Shown: positions 1-5,643 of the stretch, piece by piece
Numbering within the stretch: position 1 is the stretch's first letter
Layout: every line of letters starts with the position of its first letter
From: Desulfobacterales bacterium
Lineage (GTDB): Bacteria; Desulfobacterota; Desulfobacteria; Desulfobacterales; 4be13
DNA length: 5,934 nucleotides
Reading direction: 5' to 3'
Assembly (NCBI GenBank): GCA_029934695.1
Contig: JAOZLU010000010.1
Span: forward strand, 27,509-33,442
Position numbers and translations under genes: made by a program
Notes under the pieces: generated by a model
The model's input: only the letters and a program-made list of their open reading frames with translations
Databases searched by the model: none
Told to the model about the DNA's origin: nothing

Positions 1-1
1 T

Positions 2-109
2 GTCGGGTTTGTCCCGGGTGATGAAAATGTTGCCGTTGCTTTTAAGAAGCTGATCCCGTTTTTGTTCCAGGCATCAGCGGAACTGTTACGAGACTGTCTG
101 AATGATTAA
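2..109 (+). CDS. C-terminal end of an unidentified protein (partial, 5' end outside window)
   Basis: An open frame enters from the left edge and runs 35 codons to a TAA stop at 107-109. The visible tail ends in LIPFLFQASAELLRDCLND, an amphipathic, probably helical segment rich in Leu, Phe and Ala. No family can be recognised from so short a tail. The stop lies 23 bases before the ATG of the ATPase gene on the same strand, so the two are probably co-transcribed. The competing frames stop early, which supports this frame, but coding status rests only on openness, composition and spacing. Confidence 0.5.
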   Translation, partial: VGFVPGDENVAVAFKKLIPFLFQASAELLRDCLND

Positions 110-132
110 TTATGAATGAATGAGATAGCAAG

Positions 133-1956
133 ATGAAACAAAAATGGTATCCGATTTTTCAAAGTGTGCCGGCGGATGAATTTACCGACCGGCAAGAGAT
201 CATCGCCTATCTGTTGCGTTGGGCGGCAAACACCGCTCGCGACATCACCCTGAGTACGGCCGTAATCGGACAACGACGTCTCGGCAAGACAGCGGTGCTG
301 GAGCAGATATATAACCGTCTTTTCTGGGAACAGGACAAGGTGGTGCCAATCTATTTTACTTTTGAGGCCAGCCCGGTCACCTCTACCGAGTTTGCCTTTG
401 CCTATTATACCAACTTCCTGCGCCAATATGTGGCCTTCCGGCGTAAAGATTACCTCCTGGCCCGGCTCACGGACAGGGATGTGGAATTGAAGAATCTGGT
501 GGAGATGGCCGAATCTCTGTCGGGTGATCCTGTAGCCCGCCATGCCGGAGGTATGTTCCGTCTGTTAAACTCGCCTACCGCGCAACTGCACGACAAATTG
601 GCGGCGGCTGTCCACCTGCCCCGCCAGATTATGGAGTACAACCGCGGGCAGGGCAAACCGGAGACACCGATTTTCGTCATGCTGGATGAGTTCCAGGAGG
701 TGCTGAAAATCGACTACTCCGATGGCAAGCCGGCGGATACGGTTGGTCTGTACCAATGGGCGGTGGAGGGACGGCAATGCCCTCATTACGTCACCGGCTC
801 GGCCATTCGTCTCATCACCCAGGAAGTGCTGGGCACCGGTGCGCTGTTCGGTCGTTTTCGCCATCTGAAATTCCCACCTATGGAAGCGGTGTATGGGCTG
901 GAGATGGTTGACAATCTGGCCACTAAGTATGGCCTGACCATTTCCGAACCAGTGGCCGGTTATCTGGTCAACCGCTGCGGCGGTAATCCCTTCTATATTC
1001 GGTGTGTGCTGATGCAGGCAATTGAGCAACAACAGCGAGACATCCCGAATGAGGGGGCAGTCAGCAATCTGATTGCCCGCGAGGTCACACGAGGTCAAAT
1101 TGCTCAGGACTGGGCCGGACAGTTGCAGAAATATTTCGAGACCATCAACTCCTATACCATTGCCAAACGCATCATCTTTTATGCGGCCAAGTTTGGTGAC
1201 AGACGCATCCCCCCGGAGGAGATTGCGGCTGAGGTGAAGCGACCTGTAGAAGAGGTGCAATATACCCTCAAGCAGTTATCCTTTGCTGAAATGCTTGACG
1301 GCCGTGGCGGCAATATCTACTACAACATCAAAGACCCCATCCTGAAAGATTTTATCAACACCCAGTATGAATTGGACATTGAGGGTGGCTCTTGGAATGA
1401 AATATATCGAGAACTGATGGAGAAATATCAGAGTTTGCAGGGCAAATATTCTGACCTGCTGGGTGCGTTGGTGGAAGCACGGCTGGAGGCCCTGCTCAAT
1501 CGTTTTGACGGACGGACGGTGCCGGGCCGGTTATTCAACACGACCGAAGAGGTGGAGTTGCCAAAATTCGTCTATGTGGGAGACACTTATGTCAAACCGC
1601 CCGGCAGCCGGGCATATCAGATTGATTTGGAGGGGGAGTGGTATAAGGATAATTATGATGCCTGGGTCTGGGCAGTTGAGGTGAAGTGGTGGAAAACAGA
1701 GGTCACGCCTTCTGTGGTGAAGAAATTCGTTGCCGCGTGTGAGGCTTTGCAGAAGGAGAAGAGACTGGCCGGGGTGGTCAGGTGGCTGGTCAATCAGGGC
1801 GGGTTCAGCAAAGGGGCCAAAAAGGAGTTGGATGAGTGCGGTGTCTATTACTCCGGCCCGGACGAGATCAACGAGCTGCTATATATGTTTGGCATTGAGC
1901 GACTTTTGAAAAAGCAGAAGGTTAACCTCATGGAGGAAGATAATGACAGAAGATAA
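133..1956 (+). CDS. P-loop ATPase (ATPase_2/DUF234-like) with C-terminal PD-(D/E)XK-like nuclease module
   Basis: This 607-residue protein is a predicted cytoplasmic ATPase joined to a nuclease-like domain. Residues 1-290 form the ATPase: Walker A is GQRRLGKT (46-53), Walker B is FVMLDEF (181-187), a sensor-like segment YVTGS lies at 219-223, a candidate arginine finger in FGRFRH is at 239-244, and a GGNPFYI motif (283-289) is typical of archaeal-type ATPase_2 proteins. Residues about 342-410 look like a winged helix. The C-terminal part (about 440-590) has EARLEALL, then ID at 497-498 and VEVKWWK at 515-521, which fits a D498...E516-x-K518 nuclease core as in DUF234-like tails. An in-frame TGA at 121-123 makes ATG 133 the first possible start. 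The ribosome binding site before it is weak, so translation may be coupled to the upstream gene. Family members are common but mostly uncharacterised, and the DNA target and biological role are unknown. Confidence 0.88.
   Translation: MKQKWYPIFQSVPADEFTDRQEIIAYLLRWAANTARDITLSTAVIGQRRLGKTAVLEQIYNRLFWEQDKVVPIYFTFEASPVTSTEFAFAYYTNFLRQYVAFRRKDYLLARLTDRDVELKNLVEMAESLSGDPVARHAGGMFRLLNSPTAQLHDKLAAAVHLPRQIMEYNRGQGKPETPIFVMLDEFQEVLKIDYSDGKPADTVGLYQWAVEGRQCPHYVTGSAIRLITQEVLGTGALFGRFRHLKFPPMEAVYGLEMVDNLATKYGLTISEPVAGYLVNRCGGNPFYIRCVLMQAIEQQQRDIPNEGAVSNLIAREVTRGQIAQDWAGQLQKYFETINSYTIAKRIIFYAAKFGDRRIPPEEIAAEVKRPVEEVQYTLKQLSFAEMLDGRGGNIYYNIKDPILKDFINTQYELDIEGGSWNEIYRELMEKYQSLQGKYSDLLGALVEARLEALLNRFDGRTVPGRLFNTTEEVELPKFVYVGDTYVKPPGSRAYQIDLEGEWYKDNYDAWVWAVEVKWWKTEVTPSVVKKFVAACEALQKEKRLAGVVRWLVNQGGFSKGAKKELDECGVYYSGPDEINELLYMFGIERLLKKQKVNLMEEDNDRR
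1932..1937 (+). promoter_or_regulatory. Shine-Dalgarno site for the 43-residue ORF
   Basis: GGAGGA lies 5 bases before ATG 1943, within the 3' end of the ATPase gene. It is far stronger than the site preceding the ATPase itself, and it is the main reason to take the small ORF seriously. Confidence 0.5.
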
Positions 1957-2074
1957 TTTCCAAAATATTGAATCAGGCCTGACAGGGAGGTTGCAATTTC
2001 AGCATGTCACGGCGATATCGGGCATAAGACGGCATGCTGAGATTGCAGCCTCCCCTGAATTGAATCCGTTATAA
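1943..2074 (+). CDS. Small 43-residue ORF overlapping the ATPase end, containing a hairpin element
   Basis: An ATG at 1943 opens 43 codons to TAA at 2072-2074. A strong Shine-Dalgarno sequence, GGAGGA (1932-1937), lies 5 bases upstream inside the last codons of the ATPase gene, and the two genes overlap by 14 bases, a layout typical of translational coupling. The protein starts MTEDNFQNIE and ends HAEIAASPELNPL. Codons 15-38 or so are encoded by the arms and loop of a long hairpin at 1985-2054. Two readings are possible: a genuine small protein, or the first codons of an operon gene whose remainder was lost or replaced by a palindromic element. No family is recognised. The ribosome binding site and overlap are direct observations; expression is inferred. 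Confidence 0.45.
   Translation: MTEDNFQNIESGLTGRLQFQHVTAISGIRRHAEIAASPELNPL
1985..2054 (+). repeat. Long imperfect hairpin (24-bp stem, 22-nt loop)
   Basis: The arm at 1985-2008 pairs with 2031-2054 over 24 positions with no true mismatch: 21 are Watson-Crick pairs and three are G-U pairs when read as + strand RNA (1991/2048, 1998/2041, 2007/2032). The loop is 2009-2030. There is no T-run after the 3' arm, so it is not a typical rho-independent terminator. Because the G-U pairs favour the + strand transcript, an RNA-level structure is plausible. It could alternatively be a MITE or other palindromic mobile repeat placed between the ATPase and hydrolase genes. It lies inside the 43-codon ORF. 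Confidence 0.75.
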
Positions 2075-2075
2075 T
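2070..2075 (+). promoter_or_regulatory. Possible -10 box upstream of the C45-like gene
   Basis: A perfect TATAAT lies 60 bases before the hydrolase start, overlapping the stop of the small ORF. No good -35 hexamer sits at 16-18 bases; the nearest resemblance, TTGCAG at 2044-2049, is 20 bases away. A promoter here would let the hydrolase gene be transcribed separately from the ATPase unit, but the match is half a promoter at best. Confidence 0.25.
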
Positions 2076-2135
2076 CAGAAAACAAGACAGGTCAGAAGGA
2101 AGATGAACTTTCTGTGATGCCAAGGAATTTGGAAA

Positions 2136-3494
2136 ATGAAACAACTTGTTAAGATCATAGTCTTTATGACCGTATGTATCCTGGGGATATCTGTTTTGCC
2201 CTGGGCTGCCTCGGTTCCTGTGATCCGCGTGGATGCGAAAAACAAAACCGGCAAGGACATCGGTGTGGAACTCGGACGTCTGATCATTGATCGGTTTCCC
2301 GATATCGCGAAATCTGTTGACAGCTATCTGGAATCTTACAGCAGCCAGGACAGATTCAATTATATTGTCCGCAGACGGCTTGACGCCGTCAGATCATCTG
2401 TGGACCGCAGGTACAGGGATGAGGTGGATGGGATGGCCTCTCTCCTTGTCAGTTCGGACAGGAACAAAATCGGGGACGGGGTTCTCTCTTCAGATGAGTT
2501 CTGGTTCTTCCAACTGATACCGGATATCGGGAGAGAGAGCAGTTGCTCCGGTTTCGGCGTGTTCGGCGAGTGTTCCGCATCAGGGGGGCCTATTGTGGGA
2601 AGAAACATGGACTGGTTCACGACCGAGGCCCTCAGAGGGATTCAGGCCATAACGGTTTATGAGTACGAGAAAAATGTATTGGTGAACATCGGCTTTGCCG
2701 GGTATGTGGCCGTGGTCACTGGATTCAACAATCGGGGACTCTTCGCGGCCCATCTGGATTCTCCCATGGGACTGCCTTATCCGGATACGCCCCGGGGAAT
2801 ACATTCTGCTGTGTTTGAGATACGCAAGGCACTGGAGACCGAAGGCTCGATCTCACGGGCAGCGTCCCTGATGCGCAGACAGCGGTATCCGTTCAGTCAT
2901 AATGTCCTTCTTGCAGACACAAGGGATGTTCAGGTATTGGAACAGGTCCGGGGGGAACCCGGCAGGCTGAGAAGTGCTTACAGTCCCGTCAGGATAGACA
3001 TATCCTGGGACAAACCCTGCCAGATCGCTGTGGTCAACTTCTTTGCTCTCAGGGGATATTCAAACCATGTGACAGAGACATGCCGGTGGCGGCGTTTTGA
3101 GACGCTGGCCGTGTTCGACAGATATCACAAGGCATATCCCGGAGATGTCATGAAAATCATGCTCGATACCAAAACTGTCTGTTATGACAGCATATTCAGG
3201 GATCGCACGGTTCAGTCCATGGTCTTCACTCCGGAGGACAGAAAACTTTACCTTTATACAGTGCCGGTCTCCGGAGTTCATCCCCCGAATCCTGTAATGG
3301 AAGAGGTGAAAGACCTGATTCCTTCCGCACCCCCGGAAGGTATGGCGGATGTCGGAAATCTCCTCATGATTTTTCTGCTCGTCATCGGTGTGCCAGTCGG
3401 GGCGGTGATTTATTACAAATGGGAATCCAGCCTGAAACGCAGATTGTCGGTTTATGGGGATGAGAAGGAGAATGAGGAGAATGACCATATATGA
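2136..3494 (+). CDS. Exported, membrane-anchored Ntn-hydrolase-like protein (C45/acyl-CoA:6-APA acyltransferase or linear amide hydrolase type)
   Basis: This 452-residue protein probably hydrolyses or transfers an acyl group at a linear amide outside the cytoplasm; its substrate is unknown. Residues 1-26 are a signal-peptide-like segment (Lys3, Lys6, a hydrophobic stretch 7-22, then WAAS). After a helical stretch of about 100 residues comes SSCSGFGVFGECSASGG, with Cys137 as the likely nucleophile, followed by PIVGRNMDWF (152-161), the hallmark GRNMDW motif of C45/choloylglycine-hydrolase-like enzymes. FNNRGLFAAHLD (197-208) and SHNVLLADT (254-262) also fit the family. Such enzymes usually self-cleave before the Cys; here the preceding residue is Ser136. 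A second hydrophobic helix (about 408-427) is followed by basic residues, suggesting a C-terminal anchor with a periplasmic catalytic domain. AAGGA (2122-2126) lies 9 bases before the ATG. A family-level call is well supported; choosing between C45 and choloylglycine hydrolase is not. Confidence 0.82.
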   Translation: MKQLVKIIVFMTVCILGISVLPWAASVPVIRVDAKNKTGKDIGVELGRLIIDRFPDIAKSVDSYLESYSSQDRFNYIVRRRLDAVRSSVDRRYRDEVDGMASLLVSSDRNKIGDGVLSSDEFWFFQLIPDIGRESSCSGFGVFGECSASGGPIVGRNMDWFTTEALRGIQAITVYEYEKNVLVNIGFAGYVAVVTGFNNRGLFAAHLDSPMGLPYPDTPRGIHSAVFEIRKALETEGSISRAASLMRRQRYPFSHNVLLADTRDVQVLEQVRGEPGRLRSAYSPVRIDISWDKPCQIAVVNFFALRGYSNHVTETCRWRRFETLAVFDRYHKAYPGDVMKIMLDTKTVCYDSIFRDRTVQSMVFTPEDRKLYLYTVPVSGVHPPNPVMEEVKDLIPSAPPEGMADVGNLLMIFLLVIGVPVGAVIYYKWESSLKRRLSVYGDEKENEENDHI

Positions 3495-3504
3495 TAAAAA
3501 ACCG

Positions 3505-3556
3505 TTGCCGGACGGGGTTTCCGCTGCCGGACGGGGTTTGCAACCCCGTCCGGCAA
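3505..3556. repeat. REP-like palindrome with duplicated left arm
   Basis: The 14-base unit GCCGGACGGGGTTT occurs at 3507-3520 and again at 3526-3539, 19 bases apart. AACCCCGTCCGGC (3542-3554) is its inverted partner. The inner copy and the right arm form a perfect 13-bp stem (3526-3538 with 3542-3554) with a 3-base loop. The outer copy can form a 15-bp stem (3505-3519 with 3542-3556) enclosing 22 bases, so two alternative hairpins share one arm. It sits between the hydrolase stop and the GNAT ribosome binding site and has no T-run. It is probably a dispersed intergenic palindrome; an effect on mRNA stability or GNAT translation is speculative. Confidence 0.8.
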
Positions 3557-3560
3557 TCAG

Positions 3561-3566
3561 AAGGAG
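3561..3566 (+). promoter_or_regulatory. Shine-Dalgarno site that fixes the GNAT start
   Basis: AAGGAG lies 10 bases upstream of ATG 3577 and only 4 bases after the palindrome. It argues for starting the acetyltransferase at 3577 rather than at the in-frame ATG 3454, which would lie inside the hydrolase gene. Confidence 0.7.
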
Positions 3567-3576
3567 TGACAAAAAA

Positions 3577-4056
3577 ATGAAACCTGATACAGAAACAGAA
3601 ATCCGGATTGCAGATATCAGGAACTGCCCCGAAGTAATTCCGGTTTTGGCACAATGGTTTGAAGATGAGTTCGGATACGAGGACGTGACAAAAGAAGATG
3701 AGACAAGCTGGCTTGAACAGAGTCTTCAGACAGATGAGGGACTTCCGACAACTCTTGTTGCTTATGCAGGCGGCATCCTGGTCGGAACAGCCAGAATCTT
3801 TACTGATGAAATGGATGACAGACCTCAGTATAACCCCTGGTTTGGCTACTGGTTTGTTCTGCCTTCCCACAGAAAACAGGGAATCGGCACTGCGCTTGAC
3901 CAGGCAAGACTGAAAGCCGCCAAAAAAGAAAAAATCGGAAGAGTCTATTTATGCACCCATACTCAGAAAGCGTACCGATTTAAAAGAGATTGGCGTCTGA
4001 TTGAGGAAAGAATATATTATGGACACGATGCAGCTGTTTTTTATAAAGATTTATGA
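3577..4056 (+). CDS. GNAT-family N-acetyltransferase
   Basis: This is a predicted cytoplasmic acetyltransferase of 159 residues, a usual length for a single GNAT domain, moving acetyl from acetyl-CoA to an unknown amine. The N-terminal strand EIRIADIRN leads into helices; LVAYAGGILVGTARIF (60-75) is the central strand pair; YWFVLPSHRKQGIGTAL (91-107) contains motif A, with the acetyl-CoA pyrophosphate loop R99-K-Q-G-I-G-T-A106. KAYRFKRDW (131-139) corresponds to the late FY-x-x-x-GF region of the fold, and the protein ends in VFYKDL. The start at 3577 is chosen because AAGGAG precedes it and the fold begins there; a longer in-frame version from 3454 would translate the palindrome and overlap the hydrolase. 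It follows the hydrolase by 82 bases and may share its transcript. Substrate cannot be inferred. Confidence 0.9.
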   Translation: MKPDTETEIRIADIRNCPEVIPVLAQWFEDEFGYEDVTKEDETSWLEQSLQTDEGLPTTLVAYAGGILVGTARIFTDEMDDRPQYNPWFGYWFVLPSHRKQGIGTALDQARLKAAKKEKIGRVYLCTHTQKAYRFKRDWRLIEERIYYGHDAAVFYKDL

Positions 4057-4078
4057 TTCGGCAATAATGGGAAAAGAA

Positions 4079-4138
4079 CCCGGCTTTTTTTGACACTGAA
4101 AGGAATATTCCTGATTCCCGTCATCGTCATAAGCCGGG
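4079..4138. repeat. Inverted repeat in the convergent gap, possible terminator for the minus-strand gene
   Basis: CCCGGCTT (4079-4086) and AAGCCGGG (4131-4138) form an 8-bp stem around 44 bases that include a perfect 12-base palindrome, AGGAATATTCCT (4101-4112). Read on the minus strand, the stem is followed by TTCTTTT, a modest U-rich tail that could end transcription of the nuclease-like gene. On the plus strand a run of seven Ts (4085-4091) follows the GNAT gene but without a strong hairpin before it. The large loop makes a terminator call weak. Confidence 0.35.
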
Positions 4139-4161
4139 CTTGCGGAGATGAGACTTAATCT

Positions 4162-4234
4162 GCACGGATTGTGTGTAAGAAATAATTTGCTTCCGGAGTT
4201 GCAGACTAATCCTTGTCTTATCCCTGATCCGTGC
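4162..4234. repeat. Inverted repeat directly after the nuclease-like gene's stop
   Basis: GCACGGAT (4162-4169) pairs with ATCCGTGC (4227-4234), 8 bp around 57 bases, with a further TAAGA/TCTTA pairing inside (4176-4180 with 4216-4220). It abuts the TAA of the minus-strand gene at 4236-4238. There is no clear T-run on either side, so its role as a 3' stabilising hairpin or terminator is uncertain. Apart from this and the neighbouring repeat, the 179-base convergent gap shows nothing else. Confidence 0.35.
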
Positions 4235-4235
4235 C

Positions 4236-5315
4236 TTACTTCCGAAACAGGTCAATAACGGTTTTGCGGACCGCATCCGGTTTTACGGGAATAATCCCTG
4301 TATTTTCAAAGCGTTCGGAAATATTCCAGGGCCTGTTCAGGAACGGGTTATATACCAGCAGAAAAGTATAGTCGTAAAAATTCGCCCGGGTCATGTCAAA
4401 CACGCTTTTCAGGCCCCGGGTTTTTTCTGTGATATTGTCAAAATCCCTGTTATTGTCCCTTAACACCCCTGACCTGCACTCCACCATCAGTATCTTTCTT
4501 CCCACCATGCCGATGATATCAAAATCCCCTTTGGAACGAAAAATTTCTGACGGGGCTCTGTAATTCACAAGGGTATAGATTTCATGATTGAAATCGTTCC
4601 GAGTCAGATGATCAGAAATGATCTGATACACAAAGGCATTGAGCCAGTGCCCCTGGAGCAGTCCGTCATAATCTGAATGAAGCTTGTCAAACTCGATCCG
4701 CATAGGGTTTGAATGGCTTTTAAGCTTCTGAATGTCCTGAAGCTCTTTTTCTATCCACTCGCTGGTACGCTGCACCAGAAAAGAGGGTTCATAGTCGCTG
4801 ACAACATCGTATCGTTTCATAAGCCCGAAAAAATACTCTGCTGCCTTTGCATGTTTCACCTGGGTGTTCACTTCCTCTTTTTTATGATAAAGCGCAAGCT
4901 TGAACAATTGCCAAATATTATAAATTTCAGAGAACTTGTCGCCAATCTTCTTTGCCAGTTCAAAATCATCTTCACCGAATTTCGTGATATCCAGGATATC
5001 AATACCTGCTGCATAAAGTGCCTTGAGGGTTTTTGAGTGGGATATCAGTTCATCATGTGTCTCTGTTCGCTGTTTGATCACCCCCCCGGGCAGGCGATTC
5101 CAGAATTCAAAATTTTTGGACAGACATTTTACCTCATCGTCAACATCCAATGGGACAATGTTATGATGGATGGTTTCCAACGCGCTCTTTATGTCCTGCG
5201 TTTTCTCCAACACATTCGTTATGACAGATTTTGGCTTGGATGCCATTGGTAAAGCGTCCAATACGATTTCCAGCAGTTCCTGAAGCTCTTCAGCTTTTTG
5301 AAGTGGATTTACCAT
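4236..5315 (-). CDS. Solitary protein with a Card1/DUF1887-like PD-(D/E)XK nuclease core and a helical N-terminal region
   Basis: This 359-residue protein was not recognised as a named family. Residues 1-200 are mostly helical and charged (for example LQELLEIVLDAL at 11-22 and EWIEKELQDIQKLKSH at 186-201), with no signal peptide or membrane segment. From about 215 the sequence turns into a restriction-endonuclease-like fold: GLLQGHWLNAFVYQII (218-233) resembles the G-x-W-L-E-x-Y-V helix of Card1/DUF1887 nucleases, and GDFDIIGMVGRKILMVECRSG (263-283) supplies D266 and E279. Position 281 is Arg where the E-x-K motif has Lys, so activity may be altered or lost. FLLVYNPF (318-325) looks like a later core strand. 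No CARF-type Rossmann sensor motif is visible in the N-terminal part and no CRISPR genes are nearby. The start has a strong ribosome binding site. A nucleic-acid-directed, possibly defensive role is inference. Confidence 0.78.
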   Translation of the reverse strand: MVNPLQKAEELQELLEIVLDALPMASKPKSVITNVLEKTQDIKSALETIHHNIVPLDVDDEVKCLSKNFEFWNRLPGGVIKQRTETHDELISHSKTLKALYAAGIDILDITKFGEDDFELAKKIGDKFSEIYNIWQLFKLALYHKKEEVNTQVKHAKAAEYFFGLMKRYDVVSDYEPSFLVQRTSEWIEKELQDIQKLKSHSNPMRIEFDKLHSDYDGLLQGHWLNAFVYQIISDHLTRNDFNHEIYTLVNYRAPSEIFRSKGDFDIIGMVGRKILMVECRSGVLRDNNRDFDNITEKTRGLKSVFDMTRANFYDYTFLLVYNPFLNRPWNISERFENTGIIPVKPDAVRKTVIDLFRK

Positions 5316-5319
5316 ACTT

Positions 5320-5325
5320 CCTCCT
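5320..5325 (-). promoter_or_regulatory. Strong Shine-Dalgarno site of the nuclease-like gene
   Basis: On the minus strand AGGAGG stands 4 bases before the ATG at 5315. It is a full consensus site and fixes the start of the gene. Confidence 0.75.
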
Positions 5326-5368
5326 ATGAATCATGCCTGTCCGAAAAATTCCGGGGCATTTCAAAGTT

Positions 5369-5404
5369 CCCGGGAATGGTTCCAATTTTTGGAATACTCC
5401 CGGG
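5369..5404. repeat. Nested palindrome upstream of the nuclease-like gene
   Basis: CCCGGG occurs at 5369-5374 and 5399-5404, flanking a TTCCAA-TTT-TTGGAA hairpin (5380-5394). The outer and inner pairs can stack as one interrupted stem. It ends about 54 bases upstream of the minus-strand start codon, a position suited to an operator or a 5' leader hairpin. Confidence 0.55.
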
Positions 5405-5424
5405 TCCTCTGGCTCAATGAATAT

Positions 5425-5538
5425 TCAGCAGATCAGGAACGCTCCGGCCGGGTTGGCAAATCCACGGGCCGGTTCAAATTTATCCGTCCGAATCGGGCAA
5501 TAACGGATATATTTTTCCTTAATTTTCCAATCTGCTGA
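5425..5538. repeat. Possible multibranch fold closed by a 9-bp inverted repeat
   Basis: TCAGCAGAT (5425-5433) and ATCTGCTGA (5530-5538) are perfect inverted partners 96 bases apart. Between them lie two smaller hairpins: CCGGCC/GGCCGG (5444-5449 with 5467-5472) and TATCCGT/ACGGATA (5481-5487 with 5503-5509), the second with a further CCG-AAT-CGG inside its loop. Together they could make a branched RNA fold, on either strand, since all listed pairs are Watson-Crick. Arms of this length can arise by chance over such distance, so the closed fold is tentative. Confidence 0.35.
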
Positions 5539-5544
5539 TACTGA

Positions 5545-5567
5545 TTTTGACAATTCTTATGTCAAAA
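5545..5567. repeat. Perfect inverted repeat TTTTGACA-N7-TGTCAAAA
   Basis: The 8-base arms at 5545-5552 and 5560-5567 match perfectly around ATTCTTA. Each arm carries a TTGACA-like -35 hexamer, one on each strand, but no good -10 box lies at the right distance on either strand. The symmetry and 15-base centre-to-centre spacing suit a dimeric regulator's operator; a hairpin is the alternative. Confidence 0.5.
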
Positions 5568-5568
5568 C

Positions 5569-5595
5569 AGGCCGAAAACTGAACCCATCCGGCCT
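5569..5595. repeat. Short inverted repeat AGGCCG / CGGCCT
   Basis: AGGCCG (5569-5574) and CGGCCT (5590-5595) form a 6-bp GC-rich stem with a 15-base loop, immediately next to the TTTTGACA repeat and part of the same chain of hairpins. Confidence 0.35.
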
Positions 5596-5604
5596 TCCAA
5601 AATC

Positions 5605-5635
5605 ATTGAATTTTCGTGATCCTGTAAAATTCAAT
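5605..5635. repeat. Perfect 10-bp inverted repeat ATTGAATTTT-N11-AAAATTCAAT
   Basis: Arms at 5605-5614 and 5626-5635 match perfectly around an 11-base spacer. The AT-rich arms and the spacing resemble regulator operators, though a transcript hairpin is equally possible. It is the longest perfect repeat in the chain. Confidence 0.55.
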
Positions 5636-5643
5636 CTGCCCAG

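Noticed and set aside
565..1260. A 231-codon minus-strand open frame inside the ATPase gene
   Set aside because: It is antisense to a gene with clear Walker motifs, has a His- and Gln-rich composition typical of a shadow frame, and resembles no family.
1985..2054. Rho-independent terminator of the ATPase gene
   Set aside because: The stem is much longer than usual, the loop is 22 bases, and no T-run follows the 3' arm.
3454..3576. An upstream in-frame start (ATG 3454) extending the GNAT protein by 41 residues
   Set aside because: It would overlap the hydrolase gene and translate the palindrome; AAGGAG and the start of the fold support ATG 3577.
3382..3870. A 162-codon minus-strand open frame across the hydrolase end and GNAT start
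   Set aside because: It is antisense to two well-supported genes, is Cys-rich, and spans the intergenic palindrome; it is a shadow frame.
4713..5252. Plus-strand frames opposite the nuclease-like gene
   Set aside because: They are antisense to a 359-codon gene with a consensus ribosome binding site and recognisable motifs.
5326..5538. A 70-codon plus-strand ORF upstream of the nuclease-like gene
   Set aside because: It has no ribosome binding site, overlaps the hairpin cluster and the Shine-Dalgarno site of the opposite gene, and its composition looks random.
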